DNA of 64,000 bases from Amphibalanus amphitrite. Lineage: Eukaryota > Arthropoda > Thecostraca > Balanomorpha > Balanidae. Below the pieces are notes generated by a model. It worked only from the letters and a program-made list of their open reading frames with translations. It ran no database searches and was not told the DNA's origin. The translations under genes were made by a program, and so were the position numbers. The stretch covers positions 620,001 through 684,000 of the forward strand of contig NW_024881669.1 of NCBI RefSeq assembly GCF_019059575.1, given 5' to 3'. Of the stretch, positions 42,581 through 54,047 are shown in pieces. Positions within the stretch are counted from its first letter, which is position 1, and each line of letters begins with the position of its first letter.

Positions 42581-42582
<2 letters not shown>

Positions 42583-42667
<85 letters not shown>

Positions 42668-42700
42668 GTGTGTGTTTGTGTGTGTGTGTGTGTGTGTGCG
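42583..42700. repeat. (TA)n and (GT)n microsatellites
   Basis: About 80 bp of TA followed by about 35 bp of GT. Confidence 0.95.
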
Positions 42701-42909
42701 TGACTTTCTAACGATATGAAAAGTGATTCATGAGATTGTCTAAATATGGAGAATATTGTTTTACATTTGCATGTCATAATTACCATGGTATATTTGTACT
42801 GTTAAAAAGCAGCTTGTTAATAATCAGAACAATGTTGCAAAGGTTAACTTATGATGTAATAGAAAACAACTCAGCCCATGCAGTCTATCCTTTCCGTGAT
42901 CAGCTGTTG

Positions 42910-43055
42910 GTCAGGTTCGAGCAGGAGTCAAGCTGGGACCGAGGGGGCGCTACTCCCCTTACTGGCCGAAGACATGGCCGCTGCTAGTCCGATGTCGCAC
43001 AGACCCCGGACCAGCAGCAGTCTTGACAACGGCCAGCCCCTGCGGGACGGCACAG
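42910..43055 (-). pseudogene. 5'-leader fragment of the I-group non-LTR element
   Basis: The reverse complement contains CAGTAAGGGGAGTAGCGCCC followed by CCCAGCTTGAC, matching the leader repeats at 47460-47505 and 47640-47680. Confidence 0.8.
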
Positions 43056-43059
43056 ATAT

Positions 43060-43405
43060 GCTAACAGTCGGGGAAAGAAAATGCAAAACGCCACTAACAT
43101 CAGTGTCTGACTTTACAACGAATAAGTGCGAAATGAAGACAAGGTTAAGTTACGTGACTATACGTGTTTTCACAGATCAAGCAGCGAAACTGTCTAGTTT
43201 CTTTAAACAAAAGACAGTCCCGTGATAGGGACTTGACATCTTGCAGTGCGTGTTTGCAACAGACATGTCTTTTAGGTGATCAAAAAAATTTCATATTAAT
43301 ACTTTCATCATTCCTTTATCAGCGTGAACAGTCGTGTTCCCTGATGGACATGCATATGACATCTGGTTGTGTTTTTCCTCTACATGCATATGACATCTGG
43401 TTGTC
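43060..43405. other. No gene recognised
   Basis: Contains a direct repeat of ATGCATATGACATCTGGTTG (43350 and 43384). Confidence 0.5.
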
Positions 43406-43409
43406 CTGT

Positions 43410-46157
43410 TCCTCTCCCCCCCCCCGGCCTTGAAGCTGGGAAAAGCAGTTTTCCAGGCATTCTTGGTTAAGGTGGGATGTTAGCAGGTACGGCAGCTCGG
43501 GCACGGTACGACGCAATTCATCCTACAGTCCTCGAAGAGAGAGACGCTGTGGTCCTCAGAGTGCCGCGTTAGAACGGCGGAGGGTTGTGCTGTCCGTTGC
43601 GTTGCGTGAAACCGAAAATGCGTTCGTTAACCTTACGCCTTGCAGACGTGACATACACGAGGAAAAACACTTGTGCCAGCATGAAATTCAAGAGCCCTGT
43701 GCCAGCATTCAAGAGCTTGGCATGAACTTCAAGAGGCTCGGTGAGCGCATCTTCATCGGCCGTTATTTCCACTCTGTAGACTCATCCTCTGACGGTCAGC
43801 CTCACCCATGAGATGAGCGTCATAACATATAAGATGTGTATTTAAACAATGCATATAATCCAGATAGACCACAACTATAGGTACATCATCAATCACATGA
43901 ACAATGACCACAGCACGGTGCTCATGCACGGAGCCCTTCCCGACATGAACTTGACCTTCACGATAATTTCCGGATGAAAACGTGTTAACTCTATTTCTTT
44001 GCAGAATTACCTGCAGTAACGCAAAGGCGAACACATAGAAACAGGTATTCCAAAACTGGAGGTAGTATCTTGACCTGTTGAGTAGGAACAACATGAATAA
44101 AGTTGTGCGTGGCTATTTACCGCCCTTGGAGTGCTGTCTCAACTCCCTGGTAGCTCAGTTTTTTAGAGTGGTGGAATGTTATAGTTCCGCAGACATGGAA
44201 AGGTCACTGGGGTGTTGGCTCATGTCCCTCCCCGTGCACTGCACTGGCTAAACGTAGCCGGTCATCGTCGTCCACTGCTTTGCGGGCGGCGACACATCGG
44301 TCTTAAGGATCACGGCACACGTGATGGAGTCGGCCCATGGTGTCAGAATTATGGCTGTACCCTCCACAAAGTCCTGTATAGGGTGGTAGGTGAGCCTCGG
44401 CGGCAGCTGGATTTCATCAAACGAAATCGCCACCATTTTGTCACTTTTCGACGCATTAGTCAGCCGTGCTTTCAAAGCAGCGAGCTATTCGTCCTGGAAA
44501 CATGGTATCATATGAATGTCTTGCATGCGGTTTCTCAGCATCCACTGAATCGGCAATATGATAAACCGACAGATGTCCGCCTTCTCTGCTCAGCCCCACC
44601 CAGGATTGACACGACACCAGCGTGTCGATGACTCTCCTCCGGTGGTATCAGAACAGGGGCGGTTTTGTCACGTTATGAAGTTGCCGCAAGGCTTATACAC
44701 ATAACATGTGTATTATGTGTATTGTGTATGGACCTTGTGTGTGAACGAACTGGCGCCAGCTGACGCTGTAGGGGCGCCAGCCCTTTTCTGCTGGGCAGAC
44801 AAACCGCCCATGTAAAGGTTGTGTCGTTTCAGGAAAGCCGATTGGAACGGTCGTTGCACCTGAAGTGACACGTGACTTATGTATAAAGTTGCCATTTTCT
44901 ATGTTTAAGTTGCCACTTTGATGCAGATACTAAAAACCTTGAAAAGCACGGCTTTGTCGAGGCACTGTTGAAGGCTATCCGGCAGCCGTGCGGTGTGGAG
45001 CCTAGCCTGGTGTTGGGGACGCATCTTGGGGTGGGGACTGACCAGGAGGCGGTGGAGGCCGTTTGGTGGTTGTTCAGAGTTCAGACCGTACTGGAAGCGG
45101 AGTACATGCCGTCCTAGAAAGAGGATATCCTCGCCACCGATGCGCTGCAGCACCGCGCTCTGAAACCATTTGCGCTTCACAGCACCCTTTCCTCATCCAT
45201 CCCCCACGTCAATTGATTGCAGAGAGGATATGCTTGATAATGTTTTGACACTTTGTCCTCATTTTCCGTAAATAGGTCACCTCATCTGTAAATGCAGTCT
45301 GAAAAACAAACATTGGTATGCATTTACCTCAGGAAAGCGGTTATTTGCTGCACATTTCCACTGTAAAGATAACACACAATTCAGAAGCAATCTGCGTACA
45401 TTTTTTTCATCTTTCAGGCGTCGAGGGCGTCTGACCATCGGGCCCAGTTGTAGCAGCATGTGGATAGGACATCAGTTTTCCTTTTAATTCGGTATATTCA
45501 TCCAGTTCGGGAATGCCACGTAAAAAAAAAACTGAAAAGACACAACACGAATATTAATAACCCTCGTTTCCTCAACATTCCTGCGCCACATTCGCAACCA
45601 ACTGATAATTGACTATAATACCTGACTAGAATGGCTTTGTTCTCACTTCAGCATAACAAACGCAGGCAAAACATCATCTAATCATAAACCAAAGCATACA
45701 TACCAAAATATTAAAGAAAATACATTACTTACTCCTTCCCATGTCCACTGGTTCGCTTTTCATTCAAACCAATAACATTTCTTGCGCAAATTTCCACCCA
45801 TTAGCACATTCCACCCATTCCATTCCATTCCACCCATAGCACAGGGCTCACGCGGGCCACGCTGGCTGTCGCCTAAACCACTGCAGTAAATTGATGCCAG
45901 CGAGAACACCAGTTTTGTTAGCCTTTTCGCCGAGGATCGGCGGCGGAGGCTTGCTAAATCGTGCATCGAACCATATTACATTGGGTTGGAGACGGAATGT
46001 CCGTCTGTCCCGAGTGTCACTGGACTACTTTTCACTCCCTCATCATAGCATCACAAGTGTTGAGAAGCTGACCCACCGTCAGTCGCTCCCTGAATGTGAA
46101 GCTTTTGATCACGTTGTTCAGCGACTCGAGACCGTTACCCGTAGATGGCGATTCTCT
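43410..46157 (-). pseudogene. Segmental duplicate B: P-element-like gene remnant
   Basis: Uninterrupted partner of 28465-35097. Minus-strand pieces: RIGGEDILFLGRHVLRFQYG (45180-44905), KMVAISFDEIQLPPRLTYHP (44475-44248), FLLNRSRYYLQFWNTCFYVF (44094-43753) and HLNQECLENCFSQLQGRGGG (43516-43400). It provides the empty sites for both fold-back insertions of block A. No complete ORF; the THAP finger and most catalytic parts are not visible. Confidence 0.6.
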
Positions 46158-46284
46158 ATCAAAGACCACGTGATTACTATTCACGCCCCAGTTACTATTC
46201 CACGCGGCGCATGCTCTGTTGTTAAATCATGGCCTACTTCACCTGCTGCACCCAGTTGCTGCCGGAAAGCGGCTGAGGAACGAA

Positions 46285-46645
46285 ATCAAGTACAAGCTAC
46301 GATGCTGTTGCTATTAACTGCATTATGCAAACGTCATACTCTGCTACACCCGGCACCGCAACGCCAAAAGGACGCGGACAACCCCGGATACAACGCCAAC
46401 TGAGCTCCTGATTAACATAGCACCTTTGAGCAAAAGCTGACAGGTTGATAACGCCCGGATGGGAACACTGATCGGACAGCTAGACTGCTTACCGGAAGCT
46501 TCGCACAACACGCTGTACTTTATCCTCGATGTCATCGAGCTTATCAGGTGCCAAATGTCTAATAAGAGTACCGAGGTACTCGAAGCAGGACACCCTGTCT
46601 TTTCGGTGGCTGTTGCCTGTTTTCAGCAGTCCACAAGGTCTCTTT
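46285..46645. repeat. Dispersed repeat flanking Harbinger copies, copy 3
   Basis: GCTACACCCGGCACCGCAAC through GAGCAAAAGCTGACAGGTTG, then a degraded match to the Harbinger C-terminal coding end (46540-46640). Confidence 0.7.
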
Positions 46646-46649
46646 GCTA

Positions 46650-47375
46650 GGACTGCTGGCTGGCTCCTGCGTCAGCAGGCGTTCTGTTGAACGTCTGAGG
46701 CCGCCGCGGGGTGGACAGGCTCGGCCCTGGCCGACGAACGCGTAGTGCCGCTTCGGCTACAGCCTCAGACTCGCCACTGGATCCCGGAGTTGGCGAGGGC
46801 TGCTGCAGCCTAGCCAGTAGCCGATGGCCGCTTCAACCTCGACGGCTGACCGTCGACAGGCCGCCGGTCCCACTCGAGACCTGCATTAGTGACATCGGCC
46901 GCATCTTCTTCAGCTTGAGTGACTCGAGTCCGTTATTCGTAGATGGCGATTTCCTATCAAAACCCTCTTACCAGGAAGTTTTTTTTTAAGGCACTGGCGC
47001 TGATAGTACGCGAGAAACTCCGATTCAGGTCACCCCGTTCCCACTTCACTAGCATCGCAGCGTTTGCTTTCTTGAACTGCTCCGCGCTCTCTGCCAACTT
47101 TGGACGCCGATGTGCTTTATGCGCACACTCCTCATTGCCGTCCTTCTAAGGTCTAAGTAAGGTCTTTCCTAATGTGAATCAGCGCTCTTCTTTATATGGA
47201 ATCAACATACGCGTCGAAGAGCCCCAGGCAACACAGCCTCTGCTGCCGATCTACCATGCACCATGTCTCCATGGATCTTCGCGTTACGCACGGTGACGCG
47301 GTGCCAGCTGACAGGCCCGGTGGGGACGGCTAGCTTTGCTATCGTTGGGATATGTATCCCAGAACAGAGACTGAA
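46650..47375. other. No gene recognised
   Basis: Contains a second GAC.CGAG..CGTTA..CGTAGATGGCGATTT word (46922-46955) also present at the end of the duplicated block. Confidence 0.4.
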
Positions 47376-47381
47376 AACAAT

Positions 47382-47691
47382 GCCCGCAGGGGGCTGACCG
47401 TGGTCAGAGCTGCTGCTTAGCCGGGGTAACCTGGCCCCGGCTTTGCGGCGGCTGTGACTTCGGCCAGTAAGGGGAGTAGCGCCCCCTCGGCCCCAGCTTG
47501 ACGCGCGTTTGACCTGGACTTGCCTTGCTTACTGGATGGAGTGTCTGCAGGATTGGCCCCGCAGGGGGTTGGCAGTGGCTCGGGCTGCTGTCGGACTGGG
47601 TTCCTTGGGCCCTTGCCCCGCGGCGGCCCTGGCCTCGGCCAGCAAGGGGAGTAGCGCCCCCTCGGCCCCAGCTTGACCCATGCTTGCCTGC
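47382..47691 (+). repeat. Two tandem leader monomers, about 175 bp apart
   Basis: Each has CCCGCAGGGGG, a CGGCGGC stretch, GGCCAG(T/C)AAGGGGAGTAGC and GCCCCAGCTTGAC. A weaker third match starts near 47898. The arrangement resembles promoter monomers of other LINEs. Confidence 0.7.
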
Positions 47692-48384
47692 GACTTGCTT
47701 TGATCGCTGGATGGACAGATGGTACGGCCCGACTTTTCTCGGTTTCCGTGGTTTTGTTTCTCTTGAGCGGTCTTTGTTTGCTTTTGCTTTGCTTCTCACC
47801 GGATGTCCGCGTTTCGTTCGATCACAGCTTTCTGATTCCTTTTCCCCCCTTTTTCGTTGTTTTTGCACCCGCAGGAACACAGCCGAGTTGGGCTAGTGTA
47901 AGGGGAGTGGCGTCCCCTCGGGTACCAGCCGGTTTTACTAGGCTAGGCGAGCCGACCCGTACCCCAGGACAACGGGATCCTGGAGGTTGAGCCCCCCACC
48001 GTGCGGAGCCAGTCGCGGTGGCTGGGCAACACGCCTCTTTGGCCCTGAGTTCTGTAAGGGCGGGACACTCAGTGGGGCGCCGCACTTGAGGAGCCATTCC
48101 CAGTCGTGATGCCGCCGGGGGTGGTGTCGGAGAGGTGTCGCCGGCGGGGTTCGGGCACTTGTGCTCGTCCTCCGTCGGTGGGGCTGATCTGTCGCTGCCC
48201 CTGGCGGTGACTCGGCGAGGCGTCAAGGGAGGAGGCGGTATCCGACCGTGGGGGGTGGTGAGCCTCTCTCTCCCCCTCGGAAGGTGCCGCCAAGTCCCGT
48301 ACAGTCAGCTCGGCCGTCCCAGGCCTTGTAGCGGCGCCGTTGCGGAGCGTCGGCGGCCGAGCTGGCGGAGACCAACTCTTTCAC

Positions 48385-50097
48385 ATGGATAACTTGACCG
48401 ATCCCCCTTCCCTCCAGTCCAATCCCTCGGCCTCGGCCGATCCTCGCCCGTTGGCCTCGGCCGACAGGCGAACGGTGCTCGACAAAGGTCCACGATCTCC
48501 TAAGATCCTTATCTTCCGGAGCGCAGACAGGGAGCTGAGCTCTCTGTCGCCCTTCCAGCGGAAGGATGGCTGCGACCGGTTTGGTTCAATCGTTCGTTGT
48601 GACCGGATGCGTGATGGCGCGCTGGAGGTCGAGTTCAGGAAAAGCGAGGAGGCGGCGAAAGCGTTGGACGCTACTCGCTTCGTGTTCTCCGAGGGACGGG
48701 CATCCGGCCGGAGGCTCGTCTCCATCCCGCTTACAGTGGAGCCCCACCGCTCTAAGAACTCCTCACGAGGGGTCATTAACTGCTTCGATCTGAGGGGAGT
48801 GAGCGACGAGGACATTGCGGACGGGCTCGCCGATTTCGGCGTGACAGCGGCTCGCCGCATCATGACGAAGAGAGGCACGGTCTCGACCAACAACATCATT
48901 CTGACTTTTGACTCTACTGACTTGCCGAGTGAGATTCGCGTGGGCTACGTGAAGGTTCGCGTGCGGCCTTTCGTCCCAGCGCCCATGCGCTGCTTCCGCT
49001 GCCAACGTTTCGGCCACACAAAGGACAACTGCCGAGGAAGACCCACGTGCTCCAAGTGTGCTTCGCAGGACCACACTGACGAAACCTGTGACTCGGAGAC
49101 CCCCCGATGCGTCAACTGCGGGGAGGGGCAGACGCCGCACTCCGCGTATGATAGGTCTTGCCCTGCATACGTCAAGGAGAAAGAGATCATGACCATCAAG
49201 GCTACCAGAAATTTGTCTTTCAAAGAGGCCCGGGAGGTGTACAACCAGAGTCACCCGAAGACCTCGTATGCCCAGAAGGTGAGAGTCACAAACTCTACCG
49301 ATGCCTCCCAGATGAGTGTAGCACAGCTCGTGCAGCTTCTCAAACGATTCGGCCTCACCGTCGTAGCCACTGGTGACTCAGCGGACACCACGGCGCCTCG
49401 TGCGCCGCCGAGAAACACAGAGCAGGCTGCTCAAGAGTCAGTGTGGGGTCCACCCAGTCCCGTTCCAGCCGCGAACGGTGATGGAGACGGCTGGGCCGTC
49501 GTCCAGCGCCGACAGGGTGGTCGGCGCCCCCCGGCGCAGGGTAAGGCGCCACCCACCCCGCCCCGCCCCCGACCGCCCACGGCGGTGCAGGAGGCGCTGC
49601 GGCGGGGGGAGGAGGAGAGGAGGGCACGAGAGGCGAGGAGGGCTCGCCTCGTCCAGAAGGCCCTCGAGGCTAAGGAAGCCTCGTCTGCCGACTCCTCCTC
49701 CGGGAGTGCCAATGCGGCTGTTGCCGCTGACACCCCGGAGACACCTGAGGCGGGGACTCGGCCCATCATGGGTCCCCCGCCGCCTCCTCCACCTCCGCAG
49801 CGGCGGCCACCACCGCCGCTGCCAGAGACGCCTGTGTCGAGGACACAGGCCGCCGCCTCGACATCCCCGTCGGGGCGGCAACAGACCTCCGCGGCTCCAG
49901 GGCGCCTCGCCAAGCGGCAGACGCCCCCGAGCTGGTCACCCTCGGAGGGTGACGCCCCCCGGGCGAAAAAGCCCCAGCAGGGCTCGAGCCACGCCCGATC
50001 TGCCTCTGCTGAAGGGAGGCTACACCGAGAGGGCTCGGGGCATCCCCGTATCCGTTACGGGGGGAGCGCCTCCTCGGAGTTAGAGGACCTAGTCTAG
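48385..50097 (+). CDS. ORF1 protein of I-group element
   Basis: RNA-binding protein, 570 aa from the ATG at 48385; the frame extends upstream only through non-ATG codons. An RRM-like N-terminal domain (PKILIFRSADRELSSLSPFQ, later VINCFDLRGVSDEDIADGLA) is followed by three CCHC-type knuckles (CFRCQRFGHTKDNC, CSKCASQDHTDETC, CVNCGEGQTPHS...C) and a Pro/Ala/Arg-rich tail. It ends at UAG 50095-50097. The same frame stays open beyond that stop into ORF2. Confidence 0.9.
   Translation: MDNLTDPPSLQSNPSASADPRPLASADRRTVLDKGPRSPKILIFRSADRELSSLSPFQRKDGCDRFGSIVRCDRMRDGALEVEFRKSEEAAKALDATRFVFSEGRASGRRLVSIPLTVEPHRSKNSSRGVINCFDLRGVSDEDIADGLADFGVTAARRIMTKRGTVSTNNIILTFDSTDLPSEIRVGYVKVRVRPFVPAPMRCFRCQRFGHTKDNCRGRPTCSKCASQDHTDETCDSETPRCVNCGEGQTPHSAYDRSCPAYVKEKEIMTIKATRNLSFKEAREVYNQSHPKTSYAQKVRVTNSTDASQMSVAQLVQLLKRFGLTVVATGDSADTTAPRAPPRNTEQAAQESVWGPPSPVPAANGDGDGWAVVQRRQGGRRPPAQGKAPPTPPRPRPPTAVQEALRRGEEERRAREARRARLVQKALEAKEASSADSSSGSANAAVAADTPETPEAGTRPIMGPPPPPPPPQRRPPPPLPETPVSRTQAAASTSPSGRQQTSAAPGRLAKRQTPPSWSPSEGDAPRAKKPQQGSSHARSASAEGRLHREGSGHPRIRYGGSASSELEDLV
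50095..50097 (+). promoter_or_regulatory. In-frame UAG between ORF1 and ORF2, candidate readthrough site
   Basis: ORF1 and ORF2 share one frame, and this is the only stop between them. No in-frame ATG occurs before the endonuclease; the first is at 51031, after that domain. The local sequence is CCTAGTCTAGTCT, with the CTAGTC word repeated. Readthrough, reinitiation at a non-AUG codon or a leaky stop are all possible. Confidence 0.5.
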
Positions 50098-53000
50098 TCT
50101 TTCAGTCTAGTCATTTCCTCTTTTATCCTTTTATCTTTTTCGCGCTATTGCGCTTTTTTACCAGGTGCATTTCTCTCGGTGCTTTTTACCTTTTTTGTGG
50201 TCAGTCAGGTATCTGTGTGCGCCTTTGCCTCATGTTATACGCGCCCTTTTTGCGCCTTTTTAACCACGCCTTTTATTCTACAGTGGAACTGTAGAGGCCT
50301 CCGGGCCAACTACCAGGACCTACAGTCTCTTATCCGTTGGCGCACACCCCTTGTTTTAGGTCTCCAGGAGACCAAGCTAGCGCCAAACGTTACCTTTGCC
50401 ATCAAGGGCTACTCTGTTTTTAGAAGAGACCTGGACACCCCTACCATTGCCCATGGAGGAGTGCTTCTGGCGGTTCACCACAGCGTACCTGCTCGCCAGG
50501 TGCCGCTGCAGACTCCCCTGCAGGCGGTGGCCGCCAGAGTTGATTTCAACCACCGGGAACTGACAGTGTGCTCTTTATACCTACCACCAGGTATAGCGCT
50601 CCCGGTGGTTGAGCTGCATCGACTCGTCGATGAGCTTCCACCTCCGGTCCTGGTAGTCGGCGATTTTAATGCCCATAGCCTGGCGTGGGGATGCGACACG
50701 ACTGGCACTCGTGGTCGACTTTTAGAATCTTTTATCCGCGATGAGGCGCTGTGTATTTTAAATACAGGACAGCGCACCCATTTTACAACACCCTCCGGTC
50801 AAACATCGGCTCTGGACCTGAGCTTAGTGAGTCCGCGGCTAGCTCAGCTTTTTACCTGGTCCATCCATGACGACCCACTCGGGAGCGACCACTTCCCAGT
50901 GTGGCTGGAGCACCAGGAGTCCCCAGTGTCAGGCAACCGTCCACCTAGGTGGAATGTTCGGAAAGCCGACTGGGGCGAATTCCAGGCCGCTGTAGAGGCC
51001 TCTGTTTTATCCAGAGCCGACCCCTCTGTGATGTCTACAGAGGATTTTACATGTTTACTCATTGACTCCGCAAACGGGTGCATACCCAAGACGTCGAGTC
51101 AGCCTCGTCGTCCTCCGGTCCCGTGGTGGACCAAGGAATGCGGAGATGCGATTCGTGCCAGGAAGCGCGCTTTTAGAAAGTTTGACCGGAGTAGTACTAC
51201 TGAGAACCTCATCGCTTTTAAGAGAGCGCGGGCTTTTGCCCGACGCGTTTTAAAGGAGGCAAAGGCTGTTTCATGGCGCACTTACGTAAGTTCCTTAAAC
51301 CGTTTTACTCCTACGACGCAAATATGGGCACGCATGAAGCGCATTGAAGGCCGGTTCAGCTCTGTTCCGCTTCCGGTTTTAAGAGTGAACAACACGGACA
51401 TATCTCACCCTTCAGACGTCGCAGAGACGATAGGCCGTGCACTCTATCAGCGCTGCCGAGGAGAGCCGTCCTCACGACCTGCACCAGCCGCCGTGGACTT
51501 CAGCACAGCTGAAAATTTGGTGTACAACGAGCCTTTCTCTATGGCTGAACTCACGTCTGCCATCAGCTCGTTGCGCAGCGTCTCAGAAGGTCCGGATGCA
51601 GTCCACAACGACATGCTCCGTCATCTACCCACAGTTGCCCTCGAGGCGCTGCTAGCAACCTTCAATTCGCTTTGGGAGACTGGCACCTTCCCTGAGACCT
51701 GGCGGGAAGCCATTATCATTCCTATCTTGAAGGCTGGCAAGTCGGGACATGACCCTCTCCATTATCGGCCCATCTCTCTCACATCATCGCTTTCAAAGCT
51801 GATGGAGAAGATGGTCAATGTGCGTTTTAGCTGGTTTCTGGAACATCACGGTGTTTTTACAAACGCCCAGTGCGGTTTTAGAAAGCACCGCAGCCCTGTT
51901 GACCACATTTTAGCCCTTGACACCGAGATACGCACCTGTTTTACTGAAAAGAAGCACCTTGGAGCACTGTTCTTTGATATTGAGGCGGCCTATGATACAG
52001 TCTTACGACACAGCATACTTTCCAAAGTATATAAGTACGGCATACGCGGCCGGATGGGCCTCTTTATCAAGAATTTTTTATCGGGTCGTCGGTTTAAAGT
52101 CCGAGTTGGCAGTGATTTCTCGAGCAGTTTTACCCAGGAGAACGGAGTTCCCCAGGGTGGGGTGCTCAGTGTGGCGCTGTTCGCGGTGGCAATCAATGAC
52201 ATCGTCGACGACCTCCCGGTTTCCATCGGGAGATCGCTTTTTGTCGACGATTTTGCCATTTGGTTTGCTGCTTCAAGCGCTCGACACGCGGCTAGACAGC
52301 TGCAGCTCGCCGTAACACGTTTGGAGAGGTGGAGCGGTAAGAATGGTCTTCGTTTTTCCACAGCGAAGACCGTGGCAATGCACTTTTGCCGCCGACGTTG
52401 TGACGACCTAGCTTTGGGAATCAAGCTCTACGGACAGGTGATTCCCACTCGGCCGGTGGCGAAGTTTCTTGGGATTTATTTTGACAGTAGCTTGACGTAT
52501 AAGGAACATTTTAGAACGCTTCGGGAACGGTGTTTTAAATCCCTGAACGTTTTAAAATGTGTTGCTCGCACATCTTATGGTGCGGACCGCAGGACCCTTC
52601 TTCTCCTGTACCGATCGATAGTTCGGTCGAAGCTGGATTACGCTTCTTTTGTGTATGATTCAGCGAGCCAATCCAGCAAAAAGGTCCTCGACGCAGTCCA
52701 TCATGCTGCAATCCGTGTCGCCACCGGAGCATTCCGCACCTCGCCCAGCAGCAGCCTTCTTGCTGAAGCGCACGAGCCGCCTCTATCCCTACGCCGCCAG
52801 ATGCTTGGGATGCGCTATGCGCTGAAACTGCGTCAGTTCCCGACGCATCCGACGTATCCGTACGTCTTCTCCACCTACTACACTCGACTTGACAGAGCGC
52901 GACAATCGCTCTGCTTTGGAGCGCGCATGAGAGGTCTCTTCTCCGCAGCCAACATAGGTTTACGTGTCGTACGACGTAGCTGGGGTACGTCCTCTCCGCC

Positions 53001-53952
53001 TTGGAAACACGCAAAACCTCAAGTAGATCTCTCACTCTCCGAAGTTAAGAAGGATGACTTGCTGCCTTGTGAGGCGCGAGTCAGGGCCTTGCAACACATC
53101 GTCTCGTACGATGGTTTTAACACCATTTTTACAGACGGATCAAAAACACCTGAGGGAGTGGGATGTGCTTTTATCGCAGGTCGCGATACCCGCTCATTCT
53201 CTCTACCTTCTTTTGCCTCGGTGTTTTCATCTGAGCTAGTCGCCATCGAGAAGGCTCTGTGTTTTATCGAGGTGTCGGACGGCCTTTCTTACTTGATTTT
53301 ATCGGACTCCCTAAGTAGCCTTTTGGCGTTACGGAGTTTTAATCCAGTTGACCCGATCGTTCAAGACATTTTAGCTCGACTTCAGTCAGTGGAACAATCG
53401 GGAAAATTTGTTCAGTTCTGCTGGATTCCCAGCCACGTCGGCATACACGGCAACGAGCTGGCAGATGCGGCCGCGAGGCGCGCGGCCGCAGCCTCCTGCA
53501 CTCGACGTCTGCCATTGCCGGCGCGTGACCTTTATTCGGCTGTGCGATCTTTCATTCTCTCTGAGTGGCAGGCAGAGTGGAGCCTACGTGGAGGCGGAAA
53601 GCTCCGTGAGGTGAAGCCGACTTTGGAGCCATGGAGGTCTTGCTTGCAAGACAACCGGTCCAACGAGGTGATCTTGTGCAGGCTCCGAATCGGCCATACA
53701 TATGCCACGCATGGCCACCTCCTCCGCGGAGACGAGCAGGCCATTTGCAACGGTTGTTCCGCGCCTCTTACCGTCGCTCACGTGCTCTTATCTTGTCCAC
53801 TTTTAGAACCAGACCGGACGCGCTACCTCGGCCGCATCGCTCCGGGCACCACTGTCCGCCACCTGCTGGGTGACGAGTCACCCTGGGTTTTATCTGGCAA
53901 CATCTTTTCCTTTATCCGTGCAGTCAAATTCCAAGCGATTTACTCGACCTGA
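50098..53952 (+). CDS. ORF2 protein: endonuclease, reverse transcriptase, RNase H
   Basis: Enzyme for target-primed reverse transcription, open from the UAG at 50095. AP-endonuclease domain: LQWNCRGLRANYQDLQSLI near 50280, LGLQETKLA, VVGDFNAHSLAWG and LGSDHFPVW near 50880. RT: PILKAGKSGHDPLHYRPISL, FRKHRSPVDHI, FDIEAAYDTV, NGVPQGGVLS and FVDD (about 52240). RNase H: FTDGSKTPEGVGCAF, SSELVAIEKAL, SDSLSSLLAL and WIPSHVGIHGNELAD. The C-terminal CRLRIGHTYATHGHLL and CNGCSAPLTVAHVLLSC form a zinc-like motif. No internal stop; all catalytic blocks are visible, so the copy could be active if translated. Confidence 0.93.
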   Translation, partial: SFSLVISSFILLSFSRYCAFLPGAFLSVLFTFFVVSQVSVCAFASCYTRPFCAFLTTPFILQWNCRGLRANYQDLQSLIRWRTPLVLGLQETKLAPNVTFAIKGYSVFRRDLDTPTIAHGGVLLAVHHSVPARQVPLQTPLQAVAARVDFNHRELTVCSLYLPPGIALPVVELHRLVDELPPPVLVVGDFNAHSLAWGCDTTGTRGRLLESFIRDEALCILNTGQRTHFTTPSGQTSALDLSLVSPRLAQLFTWSIHDDPLGSDHFPVWLEHQESPVSGNRPPRWNVRKADWGEFQAAVEASVLSRADPSVMSTEDFTCLLIDSANGCIPKTSSQPRRPPVPWWTKECGDAIRARKRAFRKFDRSSTTENLIAFKRARAFARRVLKEAKAVSWRTYVSSLNRFTPTTQIWARMKRIEGRFSSVPLPVLRVNNTDISHPSDVAETIGRALYQRCRGEPSSRPAPAAVDFSTAENLVYNEPFSMAELTSAISSLRSVSEGPDAVHNDMLRHLPTVALEALLATFNSLWETGTFPETWREAIIIPILKAGKSGHDPLHYRPISLTSSLSKLMEKMVNVRFSWFLEHHGVFTNAQCGFRKHRSPVDHILALDTEIRTCFTEKKHLGALFFDIEAAYDTVLRHSILSKVYKYGIRGRMGLFIKNFLSGRRFKVRVGSDFSSSFTQENGVPQGGVLSVALFAVAINDIVDDLPVSIGRSLFVDDFAIWFAASSARHAARQLQLAVTRLERWSGKNGLRFSTAKTVAMHFCRRRCDDLALGIKLYGQVIPTRPVAKFLGIYFDSSLTYKEHFRTLRERCFKSLNVLKCVARTSYGADRRTLLLLYRSIVRSKLDYASFVYDSASQSSKKVLDAVHHAAIRVATGAFRTSPSSSLLAEAHEPPLSLRRQMLGMRYALKLRQFPTHPTYPYVFSTYYTRLDRARQSLCFGARMRGLFSAANIGLRVVRRSWGTSSPPWKHAKPQVDLSLSEVKKDDLLPCEARVRALQHIVSYDGFNTIFTDGSKTPEGVGCAFIAGRDTRSFSLPSFASVFSSELVAIEKALCFIEVSDGLSYLILSDSLSSLLALRSFNPVDPIVQDILARLQSVEQSGKFVQFCWIPSHVGIHGNELADAAARRAAAASCTRRLPLPARDLYSAVRSFILSEWQAEWSLRGGGKLREVKPTLEPWRSCLQDNRSNEVILCRLRIGHTYATHGHLLRGDEQAICNGCSAPLTVAHVLLSCPLLEPDRTRYLGRIAPGTTVRHLLGDESPWVLSGNIFSFIRAVKFQAIYST

Positions 53953-54047
53953 CCCAAATCCTCTCTAGTCTCCTTGTCTAGTCAGTTGTCTATTACGACG
54001 CTCTTGCGTTGTTTTATTTTACCCTGTCTTTTTCATAAAGTCTTTTA

